From Mixta intestinalis (GTDB lineage: Bacteria > Pseudomonadota > Gammaproteobacteria > Enterobacterales > Enterobacteriaceae), in contig NZ_CP028271.1 in the NCBI RefSeq assembly GCF_009914055.1, positions 2,232,001 to 2,296,000 on the forward strand: a DNA stretch of 64,000 nucleotides, in the 5' to 3' direction. Numbering within the stretch: the first letter of the stretch is position 1; each line of letters begins with the position of its first letter. Of this stretch, positions 27,161 to 35,413 are shown in pieces. The notes under the pieces were generated by a model. The model was given only the letters and a program-made list of their open reading frames with translations, was not told where the DNA came from and did not search any database. The position numbers were made by a program, and so were the translations under genes.

Positions 27161-27190
27161 CATAAAATAACCCCGCTTATAGCGGGGTTA
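27161..27190 (-). terminator. Terminator after hxpA
   Basis: A 10-bp perfect stem (taaccccgct / agcggggtta, 27168-27190) with a 3-base loop starts seven bases beyond the hxpA stop. On the minus strand it is followed by TTTTATG. It separates hxpA from yfbS. Confidence 0.75.
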
Positions 27191-27196
27191 AATCAA

Positions 27197-27856
27197 TCAC
27201 TGTTGGTTTAGCACCCTGACCGTACCATCCTCTTCTTTACTGATATACAACGAGGCGAGTGAGGTGAGCCGCATCGCGGTTTCGGAAAGGCGGGGCGTAT
27301 CGTCAGGCGCATTGACGGCAATCACCGCACAGCCTGCGGCGAGGCCGGAAAGAATGCCCGCGGGCGCATCCTCTACCACCACGCATTCAGCGGGCGACAG
27401 GCCCAGCAGTTCAGCGCCGATAAGATAGGCATCCGGCTCAGGCTTGCCGTTTTTTACTTGCTCGGCGGTTACGAAATGCTGTGGCAATGGTAACCCGCCC
27501 GCTTTGTGCCGGGCCGAGGCTATCGGCATAGAACCTGACGTCACGATCGCCCAGGGAATATCAAGCGCGTCCAGCCGTTCCAGCAAAGCAAGCGCACCGG
27601 GCAGCGCGGTAATGCCATCGGTATCTTCCGCCTCAGTTTTTTCCAGCAGGCGAAACTCTTGCTGGATCGTCTCTTCACTGCTGTCAGGCATAAAGTGACG
27701 CAGTGCAGTAATAGCCTGTTTACCATGGATAAAACTCAGGATCTCATCGGCGGCAATGCCGTGACGTTTTCCCCAGTTGCTCCACGCACGTTCCACCACC
27801 GGTAATGAATCCACCAGCGTGCCGTCTAAATCAAACAAAAAGCCTCTGCACTTCAC
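27197..27856 (-). CDS. hxpA: Sugar-phosphate phosphatase (HAD superfamily) YfbT/HxpA
   Basis: 219 residues from GTG at 27856, with AAGGAAA six bases upstream. The frame stays open for 57 further codons into yfbU, but that extension has no family match. It is a HAD-type phosphatase of sugar phosphates. Motif I is FLFDLDGTLVDS (two catalytic Asp), motif II VTSGSM, and motifs III/IV KPEPDAYLIGAELLG and VVVEDAPAGILSG. The cap region follows motif I. It lies 13 bp after yfbU on the same strand. Confidence 0.93.
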   Translation of the reverse strand: MKCRGFLFDLDGTLVDSLPVVERAWSNWGKRHGIAADEILSFIHGKQAITALRHFMPDSSEETIQQEFRLLEKTEAEDTDGITALPGALALLERLDALDIPWAIVTSGSMPIASARHKAGGLPLPQHFVTAEQVKNGKPEPDAYLIGAELLGLSPAECVVVEDAPAGILSGLAAGCAVIAVNAPDDTPRLSETAMRLTSLASLYISKEEDGTVRVLNQQ

Positions 27857-27869
27857 TTGCGTTTCCTTC

Positions 27870-28364
27870 TCAGGCGTTGATGATCTGTGCGATTTCAGTC
27901 GCACACAGGTGATATTGCCGTGGACAGGTTTGCCAGACCGCCAGCATGCGTTGATATTTTTCCCACATCGGCGTTTGAGCGTTAAAGCCATGCGTACCGG
28001 CATCAAAATGGGTATAGCGCCCTTCAACGTTCACCATAAAGCGCACATAGCCCAGGTAACGCGCCTCGGTCGCGGCATCAAAACCGAGAAAATGTAGCCG
28101 ACGCCGATCGATACTGGCCTGTTCTTTCAGGTTTTCCCATGAAACCGCCAGCGCGTGATGCATTTCCATTATGTTAATAATGGTGCGACACACTTCTTCA
28201 CTCAGCTCACCGAAATCGCGATCCAGCTCACGCATTTGTAAGCTGTAACCGCGTTCAATGATGGTTTGCAGGCGACGATAGCGCTCGGCGTTATCCGGGT
28301 CGAGCAGCGTCATCATTTTGTACTGGTTAGAAAGAATCAGGCGCTGGGCGTGCGTCATCTCCAT
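27870..28364 (-). CDS. yfbU: Conserved protein YfbU
   Basis: 164 residues, the same length as E. coli YfbU and very similar throughout (QRLILSNQYKMM, FLGFDAATEARYLGYVRFMV, TPMWEKYQRML). It is a soluble helical protein of unknown biochemical role. It sits upstream of hxpA with a 13-bp gap, so the two are probably co-transcribed. There are no membrane segments or known catalytic motifs. Confidence 0.93.
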   Translation of the reverse strand: MEMTHAQRLILSNQYKMMTLLDPDNAERYRRLQTIIERGYSLQMRELDRDFGELSEEVCRTIINIMEMHHALAVSWENLKEQASIDRRRLHFLGFDAATEARYLGYVRFMVNVEGRYTHFDAGTHGFNAQTPMWEKYQRMLAVWQTCPRQYHLCATEIAQIINA

Positions 28365-28508
28365 CGTAATCTCCTGTATCTCGACATCATAAAAAAGGGA
28401 CGTTCAAGAATCGCACAGCAGATAAAAAGGAGGTATCACAAGCCTGACTTTCTTTGATTTAAGCCGGGTTGACGCCAAATAATTATCTGGGCACCCGACT
28501 GAGAATGG

Positions 28509-28958
28509 TTAAAGATCGTCGAGGAAGGTTTTATCCAGCTGACGAAAAGCGCGTTTGAGCAGATCCGCCAGCGTCTGGTAAGTGGGTTTGCCTTCAAGCG
28601 GTGCAATTGCCTGTCCAGCCTGTTGCAGCTTCTCGCGCACCTCGTGGAACCAGCTCAGCAGCGCAGGCGGCAGCGGCGTAACAGAACGCCGTCCCAGCCA
28701 CCACAGCCCCTGCATCGGCAGGCTACAGGCAAAAAGCGCCGTGGCGACCGCTGGCCCCAGCTGTCCACCCAGCGCAATTTGCCAGGTCAGCGTAAAGACC
28801 GCCAGCGGCGGCATAAAGCGGATTGCAAAGCGGGTGGCGGTTGTGATGCGGTTTTCCGGGAAAACCGGCGCGAGGCGTTTGTCATTCGGCCATGTTTTCA
28901 TGTAGCGCTGTCCAAGCTGGAACGTTTTAAACCAGCCGACGCTGGATTCATTTGCCAT
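28509..28958 (-). CDS. yfbV: UPF0208 membrane protein YfbV
   Basis: 149 residues with two hydrophobic helices (about 45-62 and 68-85) separated by a short loop, and a soluble C-terminal region. It matches E. coli YfbV (FQLGQRYMKTWP, RFAIRFMPPLAVFTL). In E. coli it has been linked to insulation of the Ter macrodomain, a role I cannot test here. It is divergent from ackA, with a 335-bp gap. Confidence 0.92.
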   Translation of the reverse strand: MANESSVGWFKTFQLGQRYMKTWPNDKRLAPVFPENRITTATRFAIRFMPPLAVFTLTWQIALGGQLGPAVATALFACSLPMQGLWWLGRRSVTPLPPALLSWFHEVREKLQQAGQAIAPLEGKPTYQTLADLLKRAFRQLDKTFLDDL

Positions 28959-29293
28959 GGCTCACCTCAACTTCTTTTGCAAGATTTAAAAAATTTAGAC
29001 AACGACACAACTTTATATAACATTATTCAAAAAATTTTGTTTTTACGAGGCACTGCCGTTATTCTGAGCGCGTTATCAACGCCCTGAAAACGGATTTTCC
29101 TCATTATCCTGAGGCGCAGCCGCAGAAAGCTACTGCGCTTTCAAATTTTTACGTAAAATTACCGTTTTTTTTTGCTGTCGGATAACTTTTTTGCTGACAG
29201 CATGATGATAATCATTACTGTACCAGCTTTCATACCTTAGGATGATAGACTGATTGCGTTTTTTTTAGCCACTTTTGACAAATAGGTACTTCC
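28959..29293. other. yfbV-ackA divergent promoter region
   Basis: 335 bp, AT-rich, without a gene. It should contain the promoters of yfbV and ackA-pta. Close to ackA a TTGACA (29275-29280) occurs too near the start to be its -35. Ribosome binding for ackA is by the weak TAGGTA (29283-29288). Confidence 0.5.
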
Positions 29294-30496
29294 ATGTCGA
29301 GTAAGTTAGTACTGGTTCTGAACTGCGGTAGCTCTTCCCTGAAATTTGCCATCATTAACCCGGCCGATGGTGAAGAGTATCTGTCAGGTTTGGCCGAATG
29401 CTTCCATTTGCCTGAAGCGCGCATTAAATGGAAACTGGACGGCGCCAAACAGGAAGCTGCGCTGGGTGCGGGCGCTGCCCACAGCGAAGCCCTGAACTTC
29501 ATTGTTAAAAACATTCTGGCACAAAAACCAGAGCTGTCGGCACAAATCGCTGCAATCGGTCACCGCATCGTCCACGGCGGCGAAAAGCTGACCCATTCCG
29601 TCGTTATCACCGACGAAACCGTGCAGGATATCAAAGCGGCGTCACCGTTTGCTCCGCTGCACAACCCGGCGCACCTGATCGGTATCGACGAAGCGCTGAA
29701 AAACTTCCCGCACCTCGCTGATAAAAACGTAGCGGTTTTCGATACGGCTTTCCATCAGACGATGCCTGAAGAATCTTATCTCTATGCCCTGCCCTACCAT
29801 CTGTACAAAGAGCACGGTATCCGTCGCTACGGTTTCCACGGCACCAGCCACTACTACGTTTCTCGCGAAGCGGCACGTATGCTGAACAAACCGGTGGAAG
29901 AGCTGAACGTGATCACCTGCCACCTCGGCAATGGTGCATCCGTCTCCGCGATCCGCAACGGTGAATGCGTGGATACCTCTATGGGTCTGACCCCGCTGGA
30001 AGGTCTGGTCATGGGTACGCGCAGCGGCGATATCGATCCGGCGATCGTTTTCTTCCTGCATGATACGCTGGGCATGGACGTTGATGCCATCAACAAAATG
30101 CTGACCAAAGAATCTGGCCTGCTGGGACTGACCGGCGTGACCAGCGACTGCCGCTATGTGGAAGAAAACTACACCACTAAAGACGATGCGAAACGTGCAA
30201 TGAATGTCTTCTGCCATCGTCTGGCGAAATATATCGGTTCCTACACCGCCATGATGGATGGCCGTCTGGACGCTATCGTCTTCACCGGCGGTATCGGTGA
30301 AAACGCAGCGATGGTGCGTGAACTGTCGCTGGCGAAACTGTCACTGCTGGGCTTTGAAGTCGATCACGAACGCAACCTGGCAGCACGTTTCGGTCAGGAA
30401 GGCTTCATTAACAAAGAAGGTACTCGTCCGGCGCTGGTGATCCCAACCAACGAAGAGCTGGTTATCGCCCGCGACGCTGCGCGTCTTACCGCTTAA
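29294..30496 (+). CDS. ackA: Acetate kinase
   Basis: 400 residues, the family size. It interconverts acetate + ATP and acetyl phosphate + ADP, paired with Pta to give the overflow and anaerobic ATP route. ASKHA-fold motifs are complete: VLNCGSSSLKFAI, AIGHRIVHGGE, FDTAFHQTMP, TCHLGNGASVSAI and FTGGIGENA. It is first in the ackA-pta pair, and a strong hairpin lies in the spacer before pta. Confidence 0.97.
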   Translation: MSSKLVLVLNCGSSSLKFAIINPADGEEYLSGLAECFHLPEARIKWKLDGAKQEAALGAGAAHSEALNFIVKNILAQKPELSAQIAAIGHRIVHGGEKLTHSVVITDETVQDIKAASPFAPLHNPAHLIGIDEALKNFPHLADKNVAVFDTAFHQTMPEESYLYALPYHLYKEHGIRRYGFHGTSHYYVSREAARMLNKPVEELNVITCHLGNGASVSAIRNGECVDTSMGLTPLEGLVMGTRSGDIDPAIVFFLHDTLGMDVDAINKMLTKESGLLGLTGVTSDCRYVEENYTTKDDAKRAMNVFCHRLAKYIGSYTAMMDGRLDAIVFTGGIGENAAMVRELSLAKLSLLGFEVDHERNLAARFGQEGFINKEGTRPALVIPTNEELVIARDAARLTA

Positions 30497-30502
30497 GTTT
30501 TT

Positions 30503-30534
30503 CTCCGTCAGCTCCGGCTGACGGAGTTGTTTTT
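30503..30534 (+). terminator. Terminator-like hairpin between ackA and pta
   Basis: A perfect 10-bp stem (ctccgtcagc / gctgacggag, 30503-30526) with a TCCG tetraloop is followed by TTGTTTTT. It starts seven bases after the ackA stop and ends 30 bases before pta. By structure it is an intrinsic terminator, presumably partial since pta must be expressed. Confidence 0.75.
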
Positions 30535-30563
30535 GACACCCTGAAATACCTGAGAGGTTTACT

Positions 30564-32714
30564 GTGTCACGTACCATTATGCTTATTCCTACCGGCACCA
30601 GCGTCGGGTTGACCAGCGTCAGCCTGGGCGTTATCCGCGCGATGGAGCGCAAAGGGGTTCGCCTCAGCGTCTTCAAACCCATCGCTCAACCGCGTGCTGG
30701 CGACAATGCGCCTGACCAGACTACCACCATCATCCGTAAAAGCTCCTCTATCCCCGCCGCTGAGCCGCTGCATATGTCACGCGTTGAATCGCTGCTGGGA
30801 TCTAATCAGCAAGATGTGCTGATGGAAGAGATCATCGCCCGCTATCACGCCAACGCTCAGGATGCTGAGGTTGTGCTGGTAGAAGGTCTGGTACCGACGC
30901 GTAAACATCAGTTCGCTACCGCCCTGAACTACGAAATCGCGAAAACGCTGAATGCGGAAATCGTCTTCGTCATGGCGCTGGGCAACGACTCTCCGGCTCA
31001 GCTGAAAGAGCGTATCGAACTGACGCAAAGCAGCTTCGGCGGCAGCAAAAACAAAAACATTACTGGCGTTATCATTAACAAACTTAACGCACCGGTGGAT
31101 GAACAGGGCCGTACCCGTCCCGATCTGTCAGAAATCTTTGACGATTCCACCAAGGCCAGCGTTGCCAATATCGATCCGAACCAGCTGTTCGCCAACAGCC
31201 CGCTGCCGGTACTGGGCTGCATTCCGTGGAGCTTCGAGCTGATTGCTACCCGCGCGATTGATATGAGCCGTCATCTGAACGCGCGCATTATCAACGAAGG
31301 TGAAATTCAGACCCGCCGCGTGAAATCCGTTACCTTCTGCGCACGCAGTCTGCCACATATGCTGGAACATTTCCGTCCCGGCTCACTGCTGGTCACCTCT
31401 GCGGATCGCCCGGACGTGCTGGTTGCTGCCTGCCTCGCCGCGATGAATGGCGTAGAGATCGGCGCTATCCTGCTGACCGGCGGTTATGAAATTGATGACC
31501 GTATTTACAAATTGTGCGAGCGCGCCTTCCAGACCGGCCTGCCGGTATTTATGGTGAATACCAACACCTGGCAGACCTCGCTCAACCTGCAGAGCTTTAA
31601 CCTCGAAGTGCCCAGCGACGATACGCAACGCATCGAGAAAGTACAGGAATATATTGCCAGCCATATCAACAGCGACTGGATTGAATCACTGACCGCCGCC
31701 TCCGAGCGTAGCCGTCGTCTCTCTCCGCCAGCCTTCCGTTATCAGCTGACCGAGCTGGCGCGTAGCGCACGTAAACGCATCGTACTGCCGGAAGGTGACG
31801 AGCCGCGTACCGTGAAAGCAGCGGCTATCTGTGCTGAACGCGGCATCGCACAGTGTGTGCTGTTGGGTAACCCGGATGAAATTCAGCGCGTAGCGGCAGC
31901 ACAGGGCGTTGAACTGGGCAAAGGCATCGAAATTGTCGATCCGGAAGCCGCGCGTAATAACTACGTTGCTCGCTTGGTAGAACTGCGTAAAAACAAAGGC
32001 ATGACTGAAGTGGTTGCGCAGGAACAGCTGGAAGATAACGTGGTGCTCGGCACCATGATGCTGGAGCGCGACGAAGTAGACGGTCTGGTTTCCGGTGCCG
32101 TACATACCACCGCTAACACCATTCGTCCGCCGTTACAGCTGATCAAAACCGCGCCGAACAGCTCGCTGGTCTCTTCCGTGTTCTTTATGCTGCTGCCTGA
32201 GCAGGTGCTGGTGTATGGCGACTGCGCCATCAACCCAGACCCGACCGCGGAGCAGCTGGCTGAGATCGCAATCCAGTCTGCCGATTCCGCTGCCGCCTTC
32301 GGTATCGAGCCGCGCGTGGCAATGATCTCCTACTCCACCGGTAACTCCGGCGCAGGTAGCGACGTAGAGAAAGTACGTGAAGCAACGCGTATCGCGCAGG
32401 AAAAACGTCCGGATCTGGTGATCGATGGTCCGTTGCAGTACGACGCAGCAATTATGGAAGATGTCGCTAAATCCAAAGCGCCAAATTCACAGGTTGCCGG
32501 TCGCGCAACGGTATTTATCTTCCCTGACCTGAACACCGGTAACACCACTTATAAAGCGGTGCAACGCTCTGCCGACCTGATCTCTATCGGGCCGATGCTA
32601 CAGGGTATGCGTAAGCCGGTTAACGACCTGTCTCGCGGCGCGCTGGTTGACGATATCGTCTACACCATCGCTCTGACAGCTATTCAGGCTTCACAGGCAG
32701 ATCAGCAGAAGTAA
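30564..32714 (+). CDS. pta: Phosphate acetyltransferase (long form)
   Basis: 716 residues, as in the enteric long-form enzyme. It converts acetyl-CoA + phosphate to acetyl phosphate + CoA. The N-terminal P-loop-like (BioD-like) domain begins MSRTIMLIPTGTSVGLTSVS, the DRTGG regulatory domain follows at about 210-330, and the C-terminal catalytic PTA domain occupies about 390-712 (RIVLPEGDEPRTVKAA, GLVSGAVHTTANTIRPPLQL, SYSTGNSGAG). The N-terminal part allows allosteric control in E. coli. It lies 67 bp after ackA. Confidence 0.97.
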   Translation: MSRTIMLIPTGTSVGLTSVSLGVIRAMERKGVRLSVFKPIAQPRAGDNAPDQTTTIIRKSSSIPAAEPLHMSRVESLLGSNQQDVLMEEIIARYHANAQDAEVVLVEGLVPTRKHQFATALNYEIAKTLNAEIVFVMALGNDSPAQLKERIELTQSSFGGSKNKNITGVIINKLNAPVDEQGRTRPDLSEIFDDSTKASVANIDPNQLFANSPLPVLGCIPWSFELIATRAIDMSRHLNARIINEGEIQTRRVKSVTFCARSLPHMLEHFRPGSLLVTSADRPDVLVAACLAAMNGVEIGAILLTGGYEIDDRIYKLCERAFQTGLPVFMVNTNTWQTSLNLQSFNLEVPSDDTQRIEKVQEYIASHINSDWIESLTAASERSRRLSPPAFRYQLTELARSARKRIVLPEGDEPRTVKAAAICAERGIAQCVLLGNPDEIQRVAAAQGVELGKGIEIVDPEAARNNYVARLVELRKNKGMTEVVAQEQLEDNVVLGTMMLERDEVDGLVSGAVHTTANTIRPPLQLIKTAPNSSLVSSVFFMLLPEQVLVYGDCAINPDPTAEQLAEIAIQSADSAAAFGIEPRVAMISYSTGNSGAGSDVEKVREATRIAQEKRPDLVIDGPLQYDAAIMEDVAKSKAPNSQVAGRATVFIFPDLNTGNTTYKAVQRSADLISIGPMLQGMRKPVNDLSRGALVDDIVYTIALTAIQASQADQQK

Positions 32715-32732
32715 TTATCCTTTGCGGTTAAG

Positions 32733-32756
32733 GGCGGCCTGCGGGCCGCCTTTTTT
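32733..32756 (+). terminator. Terminator after pta
   Basis: A 7-bp GC stem ggcggcc / ggccgcc (32733-32750) with a TGCG loop, then six T. It starts about 18 bp after the pta stop. Confidence 0.9.
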
Positions 32757-33041
32757 ATTTCCTCATTCATCGTGCAGGCTGTTGTTCTGGTCACCGCAAA
32801 ATAAATCGCCCCTTTATTTTCTCAATAAACGCCTCACGCAAATAGTTTAATAAAAAGTTAAAAATAAGCGTAACGGTAAAAATTTAGTTTATTTTCTGCC
32901 ACATTTTGCAAAATTATTTTGGTCAAATCTTCATTCCCTAACTAGCCTTAAGTTGCCTGAATAACAGGTTTCACTATTTTCATGACGTCAGAAATTAATT
33001 TTGTGGCAACGGCTTAAAGATAACGATAGGGAGTGAATATT
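32757..33041. other. AT-rich gap upstream of the 33.0-kb membrane protein gene
   Basis: 285 bp of AT-rich sequence with no gene or clear repeat. The long A/T tracts around 32860-32930 would suit H-NS binding or an UP-type promoter element, but no specific site can be named. Confidence 0.4.
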
Positions 33042-34088
33042 ATGAGTGAACATCCTGATCATTTGCGCACCCGGCATGACGCAGGCTGGGTAGAGACTGT
33101 ACATGAAGCGCCGCTGAACGGTGTACCGCTAAAACGTATTTCATGGAGCGCTATCTTTGCGGGCGTTATTACTTCGGTAGTGATTCATCTGTTATTAACG
33201 CTGCTGGGTACCGCTGTCGGTACTGCCAGCATCGATCCTTTACATGAGCAAAACCCGCTCGAGGGTATCGGCACCGGCGCCGCTATCTGGACCGGTATCA
33301 GTATGCTGATTGCGATTGCCGTCGGTGCGTGGGTCAGCGGTCGTCTCGCTCAGCGCGAAGGTGCACTGCACGGTTTGCTGATGTTCGGCGTAAATACGCT
33401 GTTCAGCGTCTGGCTGGCGGTCACGCTGGTGAACTACACCGTTAGCGGTGCGATGAATGTTATGGGTGCCGGACTGAGCGCTATCGGTAATACCGTTTCT
33501 GCGGCAGCACCGCACGCCGCACGCCTGGCCCAGGACAAGCTGCAGGAGAGCGGCATTAATCTTGATGACCTGCAAAACGAGCTGGAAACTACGCTGCGTC
33601 AGACCGGTAAGCCTGAATTACAGCCGGAAAACCTGCAAAACGATGCGCAGAACGCGGTAAACAGCGCGCAGAACCAGGCGCAGACCACTGCTAACAACCC
33701 GCAGAATGCGGATACCGATCTGGCTAACTGGGTAAAAGGCTTAATCGCCCGCAATCAGGATACGTTACAGGCCGCTGACCGCGATGCGCTGAAAAATATT
33801 ATCAAAGCGCGTACCGGTAAAACCGATGCGGAAGCAGAACAGATCGTTGATCAGACGGAGAAAAGCTATCAGCAGGCGCGTCAGAAATATAACGAGCTGA
33901 AGCAGCAGGCAGAGCAGAAAGCACGCGAAGCCGCTGATAAAGCTGCTGCCGCAACCTCCAAAGCCAGCTGGTTCGCTTTCTTCATGATGATCGTTGAAGC
34001 CGTGCTGGCGGGTGTAATGGGAATGGTAGGTCGCCGTACTCAGCCGCGTCAGGTGCTGAGTCATCAGCGTCCAACCAAACGCGATTAA
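33042..34088 (+). CDS. Membrane protein of unknown function with coiled-coil middle
   Basis: 348 residues from ATG at 33042, with AGGGAG eight bases upstream; a GTG three codons earlier is less likely. Three membrane helices occupy about residues 33-130 (ISWSAIFAGVITSVVIHLLL, then AAIWTGISMLIAIAVGAWVS, then LHGLLMFGVNTLFSVWLAVT). A long hydrophilic, Gln/Asn/Ala-rich region follows, likely coiled coil (AENLQNDAQNA-like, KYNELKQQAEQKAREAADK). A fourth helix lies near the end (WFAFFMMIVEAVLAGVMGMV). The N-terminal helices resemble proteins often labelled PhnA-like or TIGR04086, but no function is established. It stands where E. coli has yfcC and is followed by its own terminator. Confidence 0.85.
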   Translation: MSEHPDHLRTRHDAGWVETVHEAPLNGVPLKRISWSAIFAGVITSVVIHLLLTLLGTAVGTASIDPLHEQNPLEGIGTGAAIWTGISMLIAIAVGAWVSGRLAQREGALHGLLMFGVNTLFSVWLAVTLVNYTVSGAMNVMGAGLSAIGNTVSAAAPHAARLAQDKLQESGINLDDLQNELETTLRQTGKPELQPENLQNDAQNAVNSAQNQAQTTANNPQNADTDLANWVKGLIARNQDTLQAADRDALKNIIKARTGKTDAEAEQIVDQTEKSYQQARQKYNELKQQAEQKAREAADKAAAATSKASWFAFFMMIVEAVLAGVMGMVGRRTQPRQVLSHQRPTKRD

Positions 34089-34138
34089 CGCTTACGGTAA
34101 AAATACCTTCTTATAAGGTGCTGTAACACAGTAAACAG

Positions 34139-34165
34139 AGAGGCGGCAACTTAGCCGCCTCTTTT
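34139..34165 (+). terminator. Terminator after the 33.0-kb membrane protein gene
   Basis: A 9-bp stem agaggcggc / gccgcctct (34139-34162) with a 6-base loop and a short T-run. It lies about 50 bp past the stop codon and between convergent genes, so it may also serve yfcD readthrough. Confidence 0.8.
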
Positions 34166-34250
34166 ATTGCAGAACGATATTCCGCTCTTTAAACCAACTG
34201 GCGAGAGCTAACGCTTTTCCCATTACAGCCGCTCGCAGCTGCCGACGTTG

Positions 34251-34805
34251 TTACTTCGCCTCTTCCGTTTTTTTCTGTCTGACCGGTTCGTTATTGGCAT
34301 TGCGGCTCAGCCAGAGCGACAGCGCCTTCAGCGAATCCTGGGTAAACTCATCGCAGCGAGCGGTGATCTCTTCCGGCGTCAGCCAGAAGACCTCATCCAC
34401 CTCTTCCGGCTGCATAGCAAACGGGCCGTGCGAAACGCAGCTGAATAGTCCACCCCATACCCGGCAGTGTTCATCCTCAAAGTAGAACTGCCCATGCTCG
34501 GCAAAAGGCACGGCGGCGATACCCAACTCCTCTTCGGCCTCACGGCGAGCGGAATCAAGAATCGCTTCGCCGCTTTGCACCACGCCGCCCGCGGTAGCAT
34601 CCAGCATACCCGGCATAAAATCTTTGCTCTCAGTACGGCGCTGCACCAGAATCTTACCCATGCCGTCGTGCACTACGATATACGTAGCGCGATGACGCAA
34701 GTGTTGTGCCCGCATCTGAGCCCGGCTGGCCTGAGCGATAACTTCGTTATCTTCATTAACGATGTCTACCCATTCCGTACCGGCATCCTGATTTTGCTCC
34801 ACCAT
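34251..34805 (-). CDS. yfcD: Nudix hydrolase YfcD
   Basis: 184 residues. It is a Nudix-fold hydrolase related to isopentenyl-diphosphate isomerase-like proteins; the true substrate is unknown. The Nudix box GX5EX7REUXEEXGU is complete (GVVQSGE, then REAEEELGI). The N-terminal part (TEWVDIVNEDNEVI, RHRATYIVVHDGMGKILVQR) matches E. coli YfcD closely. The C-terminal tail is lysine/glutamate-rich and variable. Its usual downstream partners in E. coli (yfcE, yfcG, folX) are not here; a decayed yfcF lies upstream. Confidence 0.92.
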   Translation of the reverse strand: MVEQNQDAGTEWVDIVNEDNEVIAQASRAQMRAQHLRHRATYIVVHDGMGKILVQRRTESKDFMPGMLDATAGGVVQSGEAILDSARREAEEELGIAAVPFAEHGQFYFEDEHCRVWGGLFSCVSHGPFAMQPEEVDEVFWLTPEEITARCDEFTQDSLKALSLWLSRNANNEPVRQKKTEEAK

Positions 34806-34895
34806 CAGTAACCCTTTTCGTTCTGGCGCCCATTGCGCGCTGATATGCCACAGGTTTCGCGTTACGTTGACGCAAACCGCCCTAAATTAAAGGCT

Positions 34896-35247
34896 TCACG
34901 AGCCGGACGCAATACACAAGTCGTGCGGTCGGCGGTTTTTGCCCGATTCACCCAGCCAAAGCTGCACTGACGCAGGTTGCCACCAGAACCAGGCGTACTG
35001 CCGCCAGGTTATCCGGCAAACTATCGCCGTGCAGCGCGAGACGATTAAGCATCACCGCTAAATCGGTATCGGCAATCGACCATTCGCCAAACAGATTTTG
35101 CTGGTCATCGCTGAGGAGGCGCAGTGCACCCTCAATCAGTTTAGCGGCGCTCTGCCGCGCGTCTTCCGTTAGCGGTGACTATTTTTTTCCGGCAAACAGC
35201 GCTTCGCCAGAACGCTGCAGCCTGAGCAGCATGAAATCGCTGCGTTG
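34896..35247 (-). pseudogene. yfcF: Decayed glutathione S-transferase gene yfcF
   Basis: Minus-strand translation gives QRSDFMLLRLQRSGEALFAG, KK, then an in-frame TAG (near 35180), then PLTEDARQSAAKLIEGALRL, continuing through NLFGEWSIADTDLAVMLNRL. After DNLAA the reading shifts by one base into QYAWFWWQPASVQLWL. These pieces line up in order with the C-terminal half of E. coli YfcF ([47 protein letters not shown]). The N-terminal thioredoxin-like half is missing or unrecognisable. It sits between yfcD and yfcH, near its E. coli position, so it is a remnant of the ancestral gene and not an import. Confidence 0.85.
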
Positions 35248-35413
35248 TCATACCTACAGTTCACGGGTGAGGAAGATATCAAACGTCCAGAATTTACGCA
35301 TTCTGTTTACCCGACGGAGGGCAACCTGGCAATGGCGCAGCCCGATATTACCACTATTCCCAGGGTTCTCTTCTATGCTAAACAGACAGCAATAACACGG
35401 ACATAGGGCTCTC

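Noticed and set aside
27197..28027. 276-residue form of HxpA beginning inside yfbU
   Set aside because: The first 57 residues are out-of-frame yfbU sequence; the HAD motif I starts right after the GTG at 27856, which has a good Shine-Dalgarno sequence.
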